This document shows, piece after piece, positions 26,242 through 34,199 of a stretch of DNA of 64,000 nucleotides. The position numbers and the translations under genes are program-made. The number at the start of each line of letters is the position of its first letter. Position 1 is the stretch's first letter. This DNA comes from Brooklawnia sp032229645. Lineage in GTDB: Bacteria; Actinomycetota; Actinomycetes; Propionibacteriales; Propionibacteriaceae. The stretch is taken from positions 71,947-135,946 of the forward strand of contig CAVRLB010000006.1 of the NCBI GenBank assembly GCA_963722295.1, given 5' to 3'. Under the pieces are notes generated by a model, which saw only the letters and a list, made by a program, of their open reading frames with translations, did no database searches and was not told where the DNA came from.

Positions 26242-26295
26242 CAGAACGCTCATTCTGTTCGTGTAACAACGGTAGCTCACAGAACGTTCGTTCTG
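26242..26295 (-). promoter_or_regulatory. Tandem 16-bp palindromic operators upstream of the dehydratase-activase gene
   Basis: CAGAACGCTCATTCTG at 26242-26257 and the perfect palindrome CAGAACGTTCGTTCTG at 26280-26295 share the consensus CAGAAyGnnCrTTCTG. Their centres are 38 bp apart. The shape fits a TetR-family operator. On the minus strand TTGTTA ... TTCTGT (17-bp spacing) between and within the sites could be the promoter. The cognate regulator is not identified; the TetR gene at 30098 is a candidate. Confidence 0.65.
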
Positions 26296-26339
26296 TACGC
26301 GCCCCCCAAGTCTTGAATTCCCCGGGCGGGCTGGTCAGC

Positions 26340-27012
26340 TCAGCTAGCCAGGGGCACTGAGCAGAACGATCGGACCTGGGCGGGGAAACGGTAGAAGCCC
26401 GGGTTCGGCAGGTCTATGCCGAGTTGTCTCGCGTAGTACTCAAGATGGGTGCGCTGGAGTCGTTGATAGATGTCCTCACGGCTGTACGACTCGAGATGCT
26501 CATAGCTTCGGCGCACACCCACCTCGTAGAAATCCAACGCGCTGTCCCCAGACATCCGCCAGCCGACCACCCGCGGAAATACGTGGCCGACACCGTCCGA
26601 GTAGACATGCTGATACTCACATGCGACCCGGTCCGGAGCAGCGGCACGGCCCATATCCCAGCGCCGGTCCACATGGGTGAGCTGGATTCCTTGCCATAGC
26701 TGAGACTTGGTGAGTAGACCGAATACCCCGCCTAGATCGAAGAGCCGTTCGGGATTGACCAGGATCGCGCTCCACGGTCGTTAGCCGTCGAAAAGACCAT
26801 GCGATCAGCGCGTCTGCATCTTTGGCGTGCATCGCGTCCACGGCCTCGGTCAACGAGCCCACCGGCTCATCGCTTGTTGCGGCCAGCCCGGACGCGGCGC
26901 ACAGTTCGTCCACTGCCGCGCTGACCTCTTGCGCAGGAGCATTCAGGAAGCCGAGGGTGCGGATACGAGGCTCGAAAGCCAGCAGCCCTGAGCGAGGATC
27001 AACCACTGTCAT
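26340..27012 (-). pseudogene. Broken hypothetical gene (starts MTVVDPRSGLL)
   Basis: A frame starts at ATG 27012 overlapping the stop of the preceding remnant and reads about 75 codons to AWSF at about 26790. There an extra T in a run of four shifts the frame; in the corrected frame a TAA follows after DG, then the frame reads on with RPWSAILVNPERLFDLGGVF to its stop at 26340. One frameshift and one nonsense codon thus break what was a protein of about 220 aa. No family recognised. A fragment similar to its N-terminus is at 29921-29983, so this gene type was once present twice. Confidence 0.6.
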
Positions 27013-27229
27013 CACCGTTCCGTGAGCTGGGATGTGAAGGGGCAATACCGGACGTACTCACGCTTGTTAACGCTCTTCGAGCGACTGAACGTGACCGGCC
27101 GCCACAGGTCATCGATCTGCCCACGGGCCCAAGCCCTGCCCCAACGATCGCCGCCAGCAGAATACGGACACGCGGGCGTGTCTGGCGCAGCAACCAGACA
27201 AGCCCGGTGACACTCCACAGCTTTTTCAC
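27012..27229 (-). pseudogene. Deletion fusion of the membrane-protein and large-protein genes (cassette copy 2)
   Basis: The 5' half starts at GTG 27229 and reads KKLWSVTGLVWLLRQTRP, matching the start of the 121-aa membrane protein at 28628. The 3' half, in another frame, reads GQIDDLWRPVTFSRSKS and ends LTER, matching the C-terminus of the 387-aa protein at 27439. An internal deletion therefore joined the first third of one gene to the last 45 codons of the next and shifted the frame. Confidence 0.7.
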
Positions 27230-27378
27230 CGCGTATAAGCCCCCGTGATCTCATCGCCGCGGATCTCCACGGTGATCTCGAGCCCCTCCTGAGTCGCACC
27301 GTACACGTCGAATCCGCCATCGACCGGCGTCCACGGAGCCACATCAGAAGCCGCAAACTCAATCTCCGTCTGACTCAT
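27226..27378 (-). CDS. Small cassette protein, copy 2 (50 aa)
   Basis: 50 aa starting MSQTEIEFAASDV and ending EIRGDEITGAYTR. It is clearly paralogous to the 54-aa protein at 28990 (shared APWTPVDGGF and VYGxTQxGLxITVEIRGDEITGA). Its stop overlaps the GTG of the following gene by four bases, exactly as in copy 1. No family recognised. Without a signal peptide or hydrophobic helix it is presumably soluble. It is possibly inactive now that its partner gene is deleted. Confidence 0.5.
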   Translation of the reverse strand: MSQTEIEFAASDVAPWTPVDGGFDVYGATQEGLEITVEIRGDEITGAYTR

Positions 27379-27438
27379 CGAAGTGAAGATACCTCGTTCA
27401 CAGGGCAACGAGCCTATGCGCGAATCAGCCATATGCTG

Positions 27439-28602
27439 TCACCGCTCTGTCAGATGAGGAGTGTAGGGGAAATACCTCGCCTGCTCACTTTTATTGCTGG
27501 ACTTCGACCGCTCGAAAGTAACCGGCCACCACAGGCCATCGATCTGGCCACTTGCCCAGGCCCGACCCCGGCGACTGCCATAGGCCACCGAAAGCGTCAT
27601 TCGGTAAAGCCCCTGCCGATGAATATCGGGAGCCGAATCCGGGTAGCACCTCATGTAAAGAGATTGGCCCGGTTCAATGCCTGGGCATTCAGAAGAAACG
27701 ACTTCCCCCCAGCAGCCGATGCCATAGTCACAGCCATCTTTCGGAGCAGACCTCCTCCACCGTATTCGGAAGATGCGGCGCGGTGCGATTTTCACAAGCA
27801 GTTGCCCAGGTGATGACCGGCGAAATCTCTTCCATCGCTGCGCGCGAATAACTAAGGCGACAACAATCCCGATTCCCACAAGCAACCAGCCCAGACCAAT
27901 CAATGCGATAAACAGGTTCCCATTACTCATCACAGGGCGATCAGAATCAACCAGCAACACAATGAAGAAAGCAGCGAAAAAAAATGCGCAGCATGAAGCA
28001 AGCAATCCTTCGATCCGTACCTCACGCTCATAAACCTCGTAGTTCTTGACATACTCGGTGGTTTCAACACTCTTAGCAGCCGACCCCATCCCATACGACA
28101 CCAAAGCCGGCACATCCATCACCGGCACAGACTGTGAAGAAGCAGCAATCTCTCGCAACATCGCAGCAGTCTCAGCCCAACCACGACGCCGATATCTATC
28201 CGCGCGCACAAGCTCCCGAAACGCCGACCTCGGATAAGGCCGACGTCCTGCGGCGAACACCACCGGAACAGGCTGCGCCCCACCACGAGCAAACGCCTCA
28301 AAGGTCGACCATGCGCCAGCAGGATCCCAGGCCCCATGCCCGGCTGTTCGCGTTCCCTTCAGCGGGACCAACGTCTCCCAACGTCCACCATGACGCAGAT
28401 ACAGCCCCGCATCGCCCGGCTGACTACTCACCAACTCCAAACAATCAGCGCCCCGCGTAACACTCACCGCCCAAGCATTTAGAGCATCAATACGATCAAA
28501 AGCCTCACGCAGCTGAGCAGGGGAAGGATCAACAATCTGCTCGGTCACATTCCGGAGCCGCAACCACCGCCCATTGCTGCGATGCTGCCAACACAACACC
28601 AC
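27439..28602 (-). CDS. Hypothetical two-TM protein in the Rhs-remnant cassette
   Basis: 387 aa from GTG 28602 (GTG 28665 would overlap the upstream gene by 38 bases). Residues of about 1-170 are soluble, two hydrophobic helices follow (AFFFAAFFIVLLV and FIALIGLGWLLVGIGIVVALVI), then a soluble C-terminal domain of about 110 residues ending SNKSEQARYFPYTPHLTER. No family recognised. The first 80 residues vaguely recall Imm1-type immunity proteins, but that is weak. Its C-terminus is duplicated at 27012-27150. Confidence 0.55.
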   Translation of the reverse strand: MVLCWQHRSNGRWLRLRNVTEQIVDPSPAQLREAFDRIDALNAWAVSVTRGADCLELVSSQPGDAGLYLRHGGRWETLVPLKGTRTAGHGAWDPAGAWSTFEAFARGGAQPVPVVFAAGRRPYPRSAFRELVRADRYRRRGWAETAAMLREIAASSQSVPVMDVPALVSYGMGSAAKSVETTEYVKNYEVYEREVRIEGLLASCCAFFFAAFFIVLLVDSDRPVMSNGNLFIALIGLGWLLVGIGIVVALVIRAQRWKRFRRSSPGQLLVKIAPRRIFRIRWRRSAPKDGCDYGIGCWGEVVSSECPGIEPGQSLYMRCYPDSAPDIHRQGLYRMTLSVAYGSRRGRAWASGQIDGLWWPVTFERSKSSNKSEQARYFPYTPHLTER

Positions 28603-28627
28603 CTCATGAGCACCAGAACAACTAGCC

Positions 28628-28993
28628 CTAGAATCGATGTAGCAGCATCGCACGCACCGCCTCACCAGCGCTCATGCCCACCAAGAACCAGCCCACAACC
28701 GCTAGAATCCAGACGGCCTCGGCTCCCTGAGGCACCACTACGGCACTACCCAGACCTCCAAGCACCACACCCCCGGCAACCGGCCCCATACTCGCATCCC
28801 GGCGCACAAAGGAACCAAAACCGCCGCAGAAACCAAGCCAACCGAAAACGAACCCCACAGCCGGGTCTGCAGAAATCACCACTACAACCCACGAGCACAC
28901 CACTGCCAGCATCAACGCCAAGAACACTCGCGCTCGCGGTCTGGTCTGGCGCACCAGCCACACCAGACCAGGAAAACTCCAAAAACCCCTCAC
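28628..28993 (-). CDS. Small membrane protein of the cassette, intact copy
   Basis: 121 aa with about four hydrophobic helices (first around RARVFLALMLAVVCSWVVVVI). GTG start at 28993 overlaps the preceding small-protein stop by four bases. Its first 33 residues match the truncated copy at 27229 (GLVWLxRQTRPR). Such small membrane proteins next to toxin loci are often immunity proteins; that is inference from context only. Confidence 0.55.
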   Translation of the reverse strand: MRGFWSFPGLVWLVRQTRPRARVFLALMLAVVCSWVVVVISADPAVGFVFGWLGFCGGFGSFVRRDASMGPVAGGVVLGGLGSAVVVPQGAEAVWILAVVGWFLVGMSAGEAVRAMLLHRF

Positions 28994-29154
28994 CGGACGG
29001 AAGCCCCTGTAATCTCATCACCGCGAATCTCCACGGTAATATCGAGCCCCTGCTGAGTCGTGCCGTACACGTTGAATCCGCCATCGACCGGCGTCCAAGG
29101 GGCCGATCCTGTAGCGACGTCGGAGGCATCAAACTCGATCTGCGCGTCACTCAT
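28990..29154 (-). CDS. Small cassette protein, copy 1 (54 aa), possibly the tail of the Rhs frame
   Basis: 54 aa from ATG 29154, paralogue of the 50-aa protein at 27226. The same frame is open upstream for 48 more codons and continues into the YD-repeat remnant, so it could instead be read as the C-terminal tip of the Rhs-like protein. Similarity to copy 2 begins exactly at the internal SMS (the ATG used here), which favours an independent gene. Four-base overlap with the membrane protein start. Confidence 0.5.
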   Translation of the reverse strand: MSDAQIEFDASDVATGSAPWTPVDGGFNVYGTTQQGLDITVEIRGDEITGASVR

Positions 29155-29840
29155 CGAAGCAGGGAAGGGGTTGGCCTGATCGCTGTTGCGGAATGTCGTC
29201 CGATTGTCATCGGTGACCAACGTCACCAGATCGTCGGTCACAGTGGTCTGGGGGCTGGGTGTAATGACCTCCAGCGGGGTGGTATTCGCCGCGTGCATAT
29301 CAAACTCGGCTGCACCTGCTGTCGATATGGGCGAGTCTTCCCGCAGCCAGCCGGCGTCGCTCCAGTCGAAGCTGGTGACAGATCCGTCCGGCGCCAGTTC
29401 GCGGACGCGGTGCCCCGCAGCGTCATATTCGAAGCTGCTGGTTCCCTGCGGCGCGATGATTCTCGTGAGCTGGCTTGCCGCGTCGTAGGCGAAACTCGCC
29501 AGTCGCCAGTCGAGTTCGTGCGGCGCACCATTCGTCCGGCGAGGTCGTACTCGAATGTCTCGCGCCCACGTCGACGCCTTCCGGAGTCAACCTCGATGTT
29601 GTGATTCCGGTCAGCTGGTTCGCGTCATCGAATCCGTACTCGATCGTCTCACCCGTGCTGCGATGGACCCGGCCGATTCGCCATTGTGGTATTCGAAGAA
29701 GGTCGACCGCTCACCGCCGGCACCGCCAATGCGCCGCTCGGTGACCAGACCTTGGCGGTAGACCACTATTGGGTGATGGCACCGGCCCGGCTGGAGACCA
29801 TCCGGTCGAAGGAGTCGTACTCAAAGGTGGCGGTACTTCG
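29155..29840 (-). pseudogene. Frameshifted YD-repeat (Rhs-type) protein remnant
   Basis: In different frames of the minus strand one reads typical YD/RHS repeats: TFEYDSFDRMVSSR then a TAG, STFFEYHN, TIEYGFDDANQLTGIT, TFEYDLAGRMVRRTNSTGDW, FAYDAASQLTRIIAPQG, SFEYDAAGHRVRELAPDG. At least four frame changes and one stop separate them. This is the decayed C-terminal part of an Rhs/polymorphic-toxin-like protein; its N-terminal part is absent. Confidence 0.75.
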
Positions 29841-29920
29841 ATGCCCTCGAGATTGTCGCCCAAGGCGTGCTCCTCATTGTCTACTGGCGAGTGGAGCACT
29901 GGGGGTGCGCCAGCATCATG

Positions 29921-29983
29921 TTACAAGCTCAAGGTCGGGTGGTTTGGACTGACCAGCCCTGAGCGAGGATCAAGCACTGTCAA
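29921..29983 (-). pseudogene. Fragment similar to the start of the broken gene at 27012
   Basis: Twenty codons ending in TAA read LTVLDPRSGLVSPNHPTLSL; the first ten match MTVVDPRSGL at 27012. At the DNA level AGCCCTGAGCGAGGATCAA is shared between 26983-27001 and 29955-29973. It marks a third, lost copy of the cassette boundary. The DNA from here to 30085 shows no further gene; a 13-bp palindrome (GCCCGTCACGGGC) is at 30028-30040. Confidence 0.45.
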
Positions 29984-30085
29984 CCCCGGGCTGGGCCCAA
30001 GAGCCCGCCGGATTGTGGAGATTGAGTGCCCGTCACGGGCCCGAGAACTACACGATCCGGCCGAGAGAAGCGACAGCCGAGGGCT

Positions 30086-30091
30086 TATCGT
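30086..30091 (+). promoter_or_regulatory. -10 element TATCGT, leaderless type
   Basis: TATCGT is followed by six bases and the GTG at 30098, predicting a leaderless TetR transcript. Confidence 0.45.
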
Positions 30092-30097
30092 GGGCGT

Positions 30098-30685
30098 GTG
30101 AGCGAGAAGTCAACCAGCAGAGCCGCCATCATCGAGGCAGCCGCCATGCTGATCCGCAAGTATGGCGTGCAGGGGATGTCGCTCGCTCAGGTGGTGGCGG
30201 AATCCGGCACCTCCGTCGGAGCCATCTATCACCACTTCTCGGGCAAGAACGCCATCGTCGTCGAAGTCGCCAAGACAGCGATCGCCATTCCGATGGGCGC
30301 CCTGGCCGAGTGGCTCGACAAGCCCGCTTCGCCGGCCCAGTTGGCGTCGTACGCGATGGGCGCGCTTGAACTGGCACCGCACCTGGGCGAGTTGATGGCC
30401 CAGCTGGGCGCGGGTGCGATCACCGATGACGAACTCGGTCACCAACTGCAGGCCGAGTTCTCGGTGTTGCGCGACGCGGTCGACGAGACCATGCAGGCCT
30501 GGGCTCGGCTGAACGACGTGGCACCCGCCCGCATTGAAGGTTACAGCCAGCTGCTGGTCGGTCTGACCCTGGGATACGCCTCGCAGCGAGTACTCGTGCG
30601 GGGTTTCGACGAGAGGGCCTACTTGAAACAGGCCGTGGCCCTGTTACGACTACCCGAAGAGTCCGTTCACGTCGGCAGTCGGTGA
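30098..30685 (+). CDS. TetR-family transcriptional regulator
   Basis: 195 aa. The N-terminal helix-turn-helix spans about residues 6-52 (RAAIIEAAAMLIRKYGVQG, then GTSVGAIYHHFSGKNAI). The C-terminal ligand domain is of the AcrR/TetR_C type. GTG start at 30098: no Shine-Dalgarno, but a leaderless -10 sits six bases before it. It is convergent with the KstD-like/FadD operon, and could regulate that or the dehydratase-activase gene upstream across the decayed locus. Ligand unknown. Confidence 0.85.
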   Translation: MSEKSTSRAAIIEAAAMLIRKYGVQGMSLAQVVAESGTSVGAIYHHFSGKNAIVVEVAKTAIAIPMGALAEWLDKPASPAQLASYAMGALELAPHLGELMAQLGAGAITDDELGHQLQAEFSVLRDAVDETMQAWARLNDVAPARIEGYSQLLVGLTLGYASQRVLVRGFDERAYLKQAVALLRLPEESVHVGSR

Positions 30686-30695
30686 ACGGTTCACC
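30681..30695. terminator. Inverted repeat spanning two convergent stop codons
   Basis: GGTGAAC and GTTCACC (7-bp arms, one-base centre) cover the stops of the TetR and KstD-like genes. It may act as a small bidirectional terminator; the loop is too tight for a full hairpin. Confidence 0.3.
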
Positions 30696-32349
30696 ACCCA
30701 GCCTCAGCGATGGACGCGGCGGCTGCGCGTCCGAAGACCATCGCCTCGGCCAGCGCCACCCCGGGCGCAGGAACAGCCGGACCGGTCACCGAGGCCGCTG
30801 CCGAACCGATCGCCCACAGCCCCGGCATCGCACCGTCGTCGTCCCGAAGCGCTCGGGCGTGCTCGTCGGCCAGCAGCCCGCCCTTGGTCCCTAGGTCGGC
30901 CGGCACCACCCGGACAGCAAAGAACGGCGGCTTCGACACGGCACCCAGGCACGGATTCGGACGCCTCTTCCGATCACCTCTGGCCTTGTCGCCCGGGGAT
31001 TCTCCGCGTCCGAAGTCAAGATCCTGCCCGGTCTCGGCATGCTGCTCAAAGCGCTCGGCGGTGGCCTGCAGACCGGCCGCGTCGACCTTGATCTTCCAGG
31101 CCAATTCGGGAAGAGTGCGAGCCGAGACGACGAACCCGGACCTCTCCGCCGCCCGCGGCAACCTCCCCGCCTCCACCTCACCCAGCCGGTACCGTCTGCG
31201 ATGCTCGGAATCCACGATCAACCAGGTCTCGAGTTGTGGTCCGAGATCGTTGAACCTCGCATAGAGCGCCCGGCAGAAGTCGGCTGAGGCGCACGCCTCA
31301 TCGGCGAACCTCTGACCGGTCGAGTCAACGACGAAACCATGCGGAAGCGCGAGTGCCCGCCGGGCATCCTGCACCGGTACTCCGGGTGCCCACAAGCCCG
31401 GACGCCACCAGGCGTAGCCCATGCCGCCGAGCCGCAGTCCCAGCTGGGACGCCCAGGTCAGCTGCCTCACGCCTGCCTTCGAAGGCGTGCCGATCGTCCA
31501 ATCGGGACGAGATGGCCGCGGCAAGAACTCCCGACGCAACTCGGCGTCGGCCTCGAATCCACCGTCGGCGAGCACGACACCGCGCCCGGCCAGCACCCGG
31601 ACCGCCCGGCCTCCGCGATCGACGACCACTCCCGCGACCCGGCGCGCGTCGCTCGATTCGCCCTGACCACTGGCGACGACCAGCTCGCGCACCGGGGCCT
31701 GCCACCAGATGTTGACCTGCATCCGTTGGCAGACCGCGAGCAGTGCAACCACCAGTGCCACCCTGCCGACGGCCCAACGGCGTCCAAGCGTCAGCTCACC
31801 AACCTTGCGCGCACCGTGTCCCAGCTTGTCGAGGACCCCTTCGGCATCCCAGCCCGGATCGACGGGCAAGAACTCGGCGAGCCTCCCGATAGCGGTGGTC
31901 GCCACCGCCGCTGGCCTCAGCACCCGACCGCCGCTACGCGATCCAGGCAGCTGCGGGTAGTGGTCGGCCGACGGATCCGGCTCCAGTTCGACTCCGAGTT
32001 CGCCGAGCCATGCCGCCATGCCGGCGGTCCCGGTCAAGAAGGCGTGCCGGCGCGGCGCGCTGCTGCAGGCTTCGAAGTCGGGGACCACGCGGTCGAAATA
32101 GTCCCGTGCGGTCGCGTAATCGTCGTCCGTGCCGGTGCGTGCTGGAAGCCAAAGCCGCCCGTCCCCAGCGCCCGGACGACCACCGAGCTTCCCGGACGCC
32201 TCCGCCACCAGGACTTCCAGGCCGGCTTGGCGGCAGGCGATAGCGGCAGCCAACGCGCCTGGAGAACTACCCACGATGACCACATCGGTCATCAGGTCGG
32301 CCTCGGGGCGCCGGTCCACCACGACCGGCAGCGAGGTGGGCCGGCTCAC
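30691..32349 (-). CDS. FAD-dependent KstD-like dehydrogenase
   Basis: 552 aa. An N-terminal FAD-binding Rossmann motif (VVIVGSSPGALAAAIA) and a C-terminal FAD motif (GLWAIGSAAASVTGPAVPAPG) flank a substrate domain; KPPFFAVRVVPADLGTKGGL matches the 3-ketosteroid delta1-dehydrogenase/fumarate reductase superfamily. No steroid catabolic genes lie nearby, so substrate is open. GTG start overlaps the FadD stop by four bases (GTGA), so it is translated after FadD. Convergent with TetR with a five-base gap. Confidence 0.8.
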   Translation of the reverse strand: MSRPTSLPVVVDRRPEADLMTDVVIVGSSPGALAAAIACRQAGLEVLVAEASGKLGGRPGAGDGRLWLPARTGTDDDYATARDYFDRVVPDFEACSSAPRRHAFLTGTAGMAAWLGELGVELEPDPSADHYPQLPGSRSGGRVLRPAAVATTAIGRLAEFLPVDPGWDAEGVLDKLGHGARKVGELTLGRRWAVGRVALVVALLAVCQRMQVNIWWQAPVRELVVASGQGESSDARRVAGVVVDRGGRAVRVLAGRGVVLADGGFEADAELRREFLPRPSRPDWTIGTPSKAGVRQLTWASQLGLRLGGMGYAWWRPGLWAPGVPVQDARRALALPHGFVVDSTGQRFADEACASADFCRALYARFNDLGPQLETWLIVDSEHRRRYRLGEVEAGRLPRAAERSGFVVSARTLPELAWKIKVDAAGLQATAERFEQHAETGQDLDFGRGESPGDKARGDRKRRPNPCLGAVSKPPFFAVRVVPADLGTKGGLLADEHARALRDDDGAMPGLWAIGSAAASVTGPAVPAPGVALAEAMVFGRAAAASIAEAGW

Positions 32350-34079
32350 TTCTCCGCGATCTGCTTGCGGACCTCACCACGCAAGACCTTGCCCAGCATT
32401 GAGCGGGGCAAATCGTCCACCTTCACGAAATGCCTCGGCACCTTGTATGCGGCCAGGTTCGTCTTTGCCCAATCCCGCAACTGCTTGTCGTTCACCTCGA
32501 ACCCGTCATCTGTGACAATCGCGGCGACGACCTCCTCATCGCCGCGCCCGGTCGGAACGCCGACCACTGCCGCATCCAAAATGTGCTCGTGGCGTTTCAG
32601 TTCGGACTCGACTTCGCTTGGACTGACGTTGAAGCCGCCGGTGATGATGATCTCCTTCTTGCGATCCACGATTGTCGTGAACCCCTCATCATCCACGGTC
32701 ACCACATCGCCGGTATGCAGCCAGCCGTCCACCAGCGTCTCTGCGGTCGCCTCCGGGTCTCGCCAATAGCCCTGGAAGATCTGCGGCCCCTTGATCATCA
32801 ACTCGCCGGGTTCACCGACCTCGACCTCGCGATCCGCCTCGTTGACATCGACCACTTTCATCAGCGTGGACGGGAACGGCACCCCGATGGTTCCCGACAG
32901 CCTGGTCGGGAAGAACGGATTGCCCAGCGCAACCGGAGAGGCCTCTGTGAGACCGTACCCTTCGACCAGCAGCCCGCTCGAAAGCGACTCCCACAGTTCG
33001 CGGGTATCCTCCGGCAACGCCATCGCACCCGAGATACACCAGCGGGCGCTGGCCAGCGACTGCCCCCGTTCGCGGGCGCCCTCGGCGGTGCGCTGGTAGA
33101 GAATCGGGACGACGCAGTAGATCGTCGCCGGATACTTGCGCCAGGCGTCCAGGATCATCTCGGTGTCGGGCTTGGGGAAGAGCACCTGCCGCGACTGCTT
33201 GAGTACGCCGAAGGTGGTGTGCATGGTGACGCCGAACGAATGAAACATCGGCAGCACCGCGTAGTTGGTCTCTTCCCGGGGCGTCGCTCCGAGCATCCAG
33301 GCCTCGCCCTGCCGGGCATTCGCATAGAGATTGGAATGCGTGAGCATGGCGCCCTTGGCGCTGCCGGTGGTGCCCGACGTGTATTGGATGGCGGCCAGGT
33401 CGTTGACACTCGGGCGAGGGAATCGCCTGCTGAGCGGACGATGACTGATCAGCTTCTCCCAGCTGATCGTCCCCTTGGCGCCGTTGGACAATGCACTGCG
33501 TTTGGCCTTGAGTGCTGGGATGGGCAGGCGGAGCGCGAACTGGAGGGTTCTTGGCATCGCCTTGATCAGGTTCACCGAAATGACCGTCGCCGGACGCGCA
33601 TAGTTCGGCAGTTCGTCCAACTTCTCGATTGCCGAATCCATGCAGATGGCAACCCGCGCGCCGTGGTCTTCGAAGAGCCGGCCGAGTTCGTGTGCGGTAT
33701 AGAGCGGGTTGTGTTCGATCACCACAGCGCCCAGCCGGACAATCGCGTAGAAGGCGATCAGATGCTGCGGACAGTTCGGCAATAGCAGCGCCACCCGATC
33801 TCCGGCTCGCACCCCCAGTTGGCGGAGCCCTTCGGCTGCCCGAGCAACCCGGTCCCCCAGCTGCCGATAGGTCATCTCGGCACCGAAGAAATCGGTCGCG
33901 ACGTGACGTCCACCCTCGCGAGCGGCAGTCTCCAGCAGCGAGCTGAGCGGTTGAGTGGGCAACTCAATCTCGGTGGGGACCCCGGGCTGATAATGCTTGG
34001 TCCAATAGGGAGAACCGTCATCGAGCGTCCGGCGCCATGGCGGCAGGGCGGCTTGGGTCTGGAGCGGATCGGTGGCCAT
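32346..34079 (-). CDS. fadD: Long-chain fatty acid-CoA ligase
   Basis: 577 aa ANL-superfamily adenylating enzyme. The AMP-binding P-loop YTSGTTGSAKGAMLTH, the motif GYGLTEASP, GWLHTGD with the ribose-contacting Asp, and the C-terminal hinge IVDRKKEIIITGGFNVSP with catalytic Lys in KVLRGEV are visible. It activates fatty acids for degradation or lipid synthesis. First gene of a two-gene operon with the flavoprotein, which together resemble lipid or steroid side-chain metabolism; direct evidence is lacking. Confidence 0.88.
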   Translation of the reverse strand: MATDPLQTQAALPPWRRTLDDGSPYWTKHYQPGVPTEIELPTQPLSSLLETAAREGGRHVATDFFGAEMTYRQLGDRVARAAEGLRQLGVRAGDRVALLLPNCPQHLIAFYAIVRLGAVVIEHNPLYTAHELGRLFEDHGARVAICMDSAIEKLDELPNYARPATVISVNLIKAMPRTLQFALRLPIPALKAKRSALSNGAKGTISWEKLISHRPLSRRFPRPSVNDLAAIQYTSGTTGSAKGAMLTHSNLYANARQGEAWMLGATPREETNYAVLPMFHSFGVTMHTTFGVLKQSRQVLFPKPDTEMILDAWRKYPATIYCVVPILYQRTAEGARERGQSLASARWCISGAMALPEDTRELWESLSSGLLVEGYGLTEASPVALGNPFFPTRLSGTIGVPFPSTLMKVVDVNEADREVEVGEPGELMIKGPQIFQGYWRDPEATAETLVDGWLHTGDVVTVDDEGFTTIVDRKKEIIITGGFNVSPSEVESELKRHEHILDAAVVGVPTGRGDEEVVAAIVTDDGFEVNDKQLRDWAKTNLAAYKVPRHFVKVDDLPRSMLGKVLRGEVRKQIAEK

Positions 34080-34199
34080 ACCTTGGATTCTCCCACAGCA
34101 TCGATCTCGACCACCGATAACGGCGGAGCCACGCCGCGCCCGCGCAGCCCCCTAGACTGAGGCATGTCAGCGACGTGTGGCTGGAAGGGGTCTGGTCGC

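Noticed and set aside
30691..34079. Steroid degradation cluster
   Set aside because: Only KstD-like and FadD genes are present; no kshA, hsaC or mce genes.
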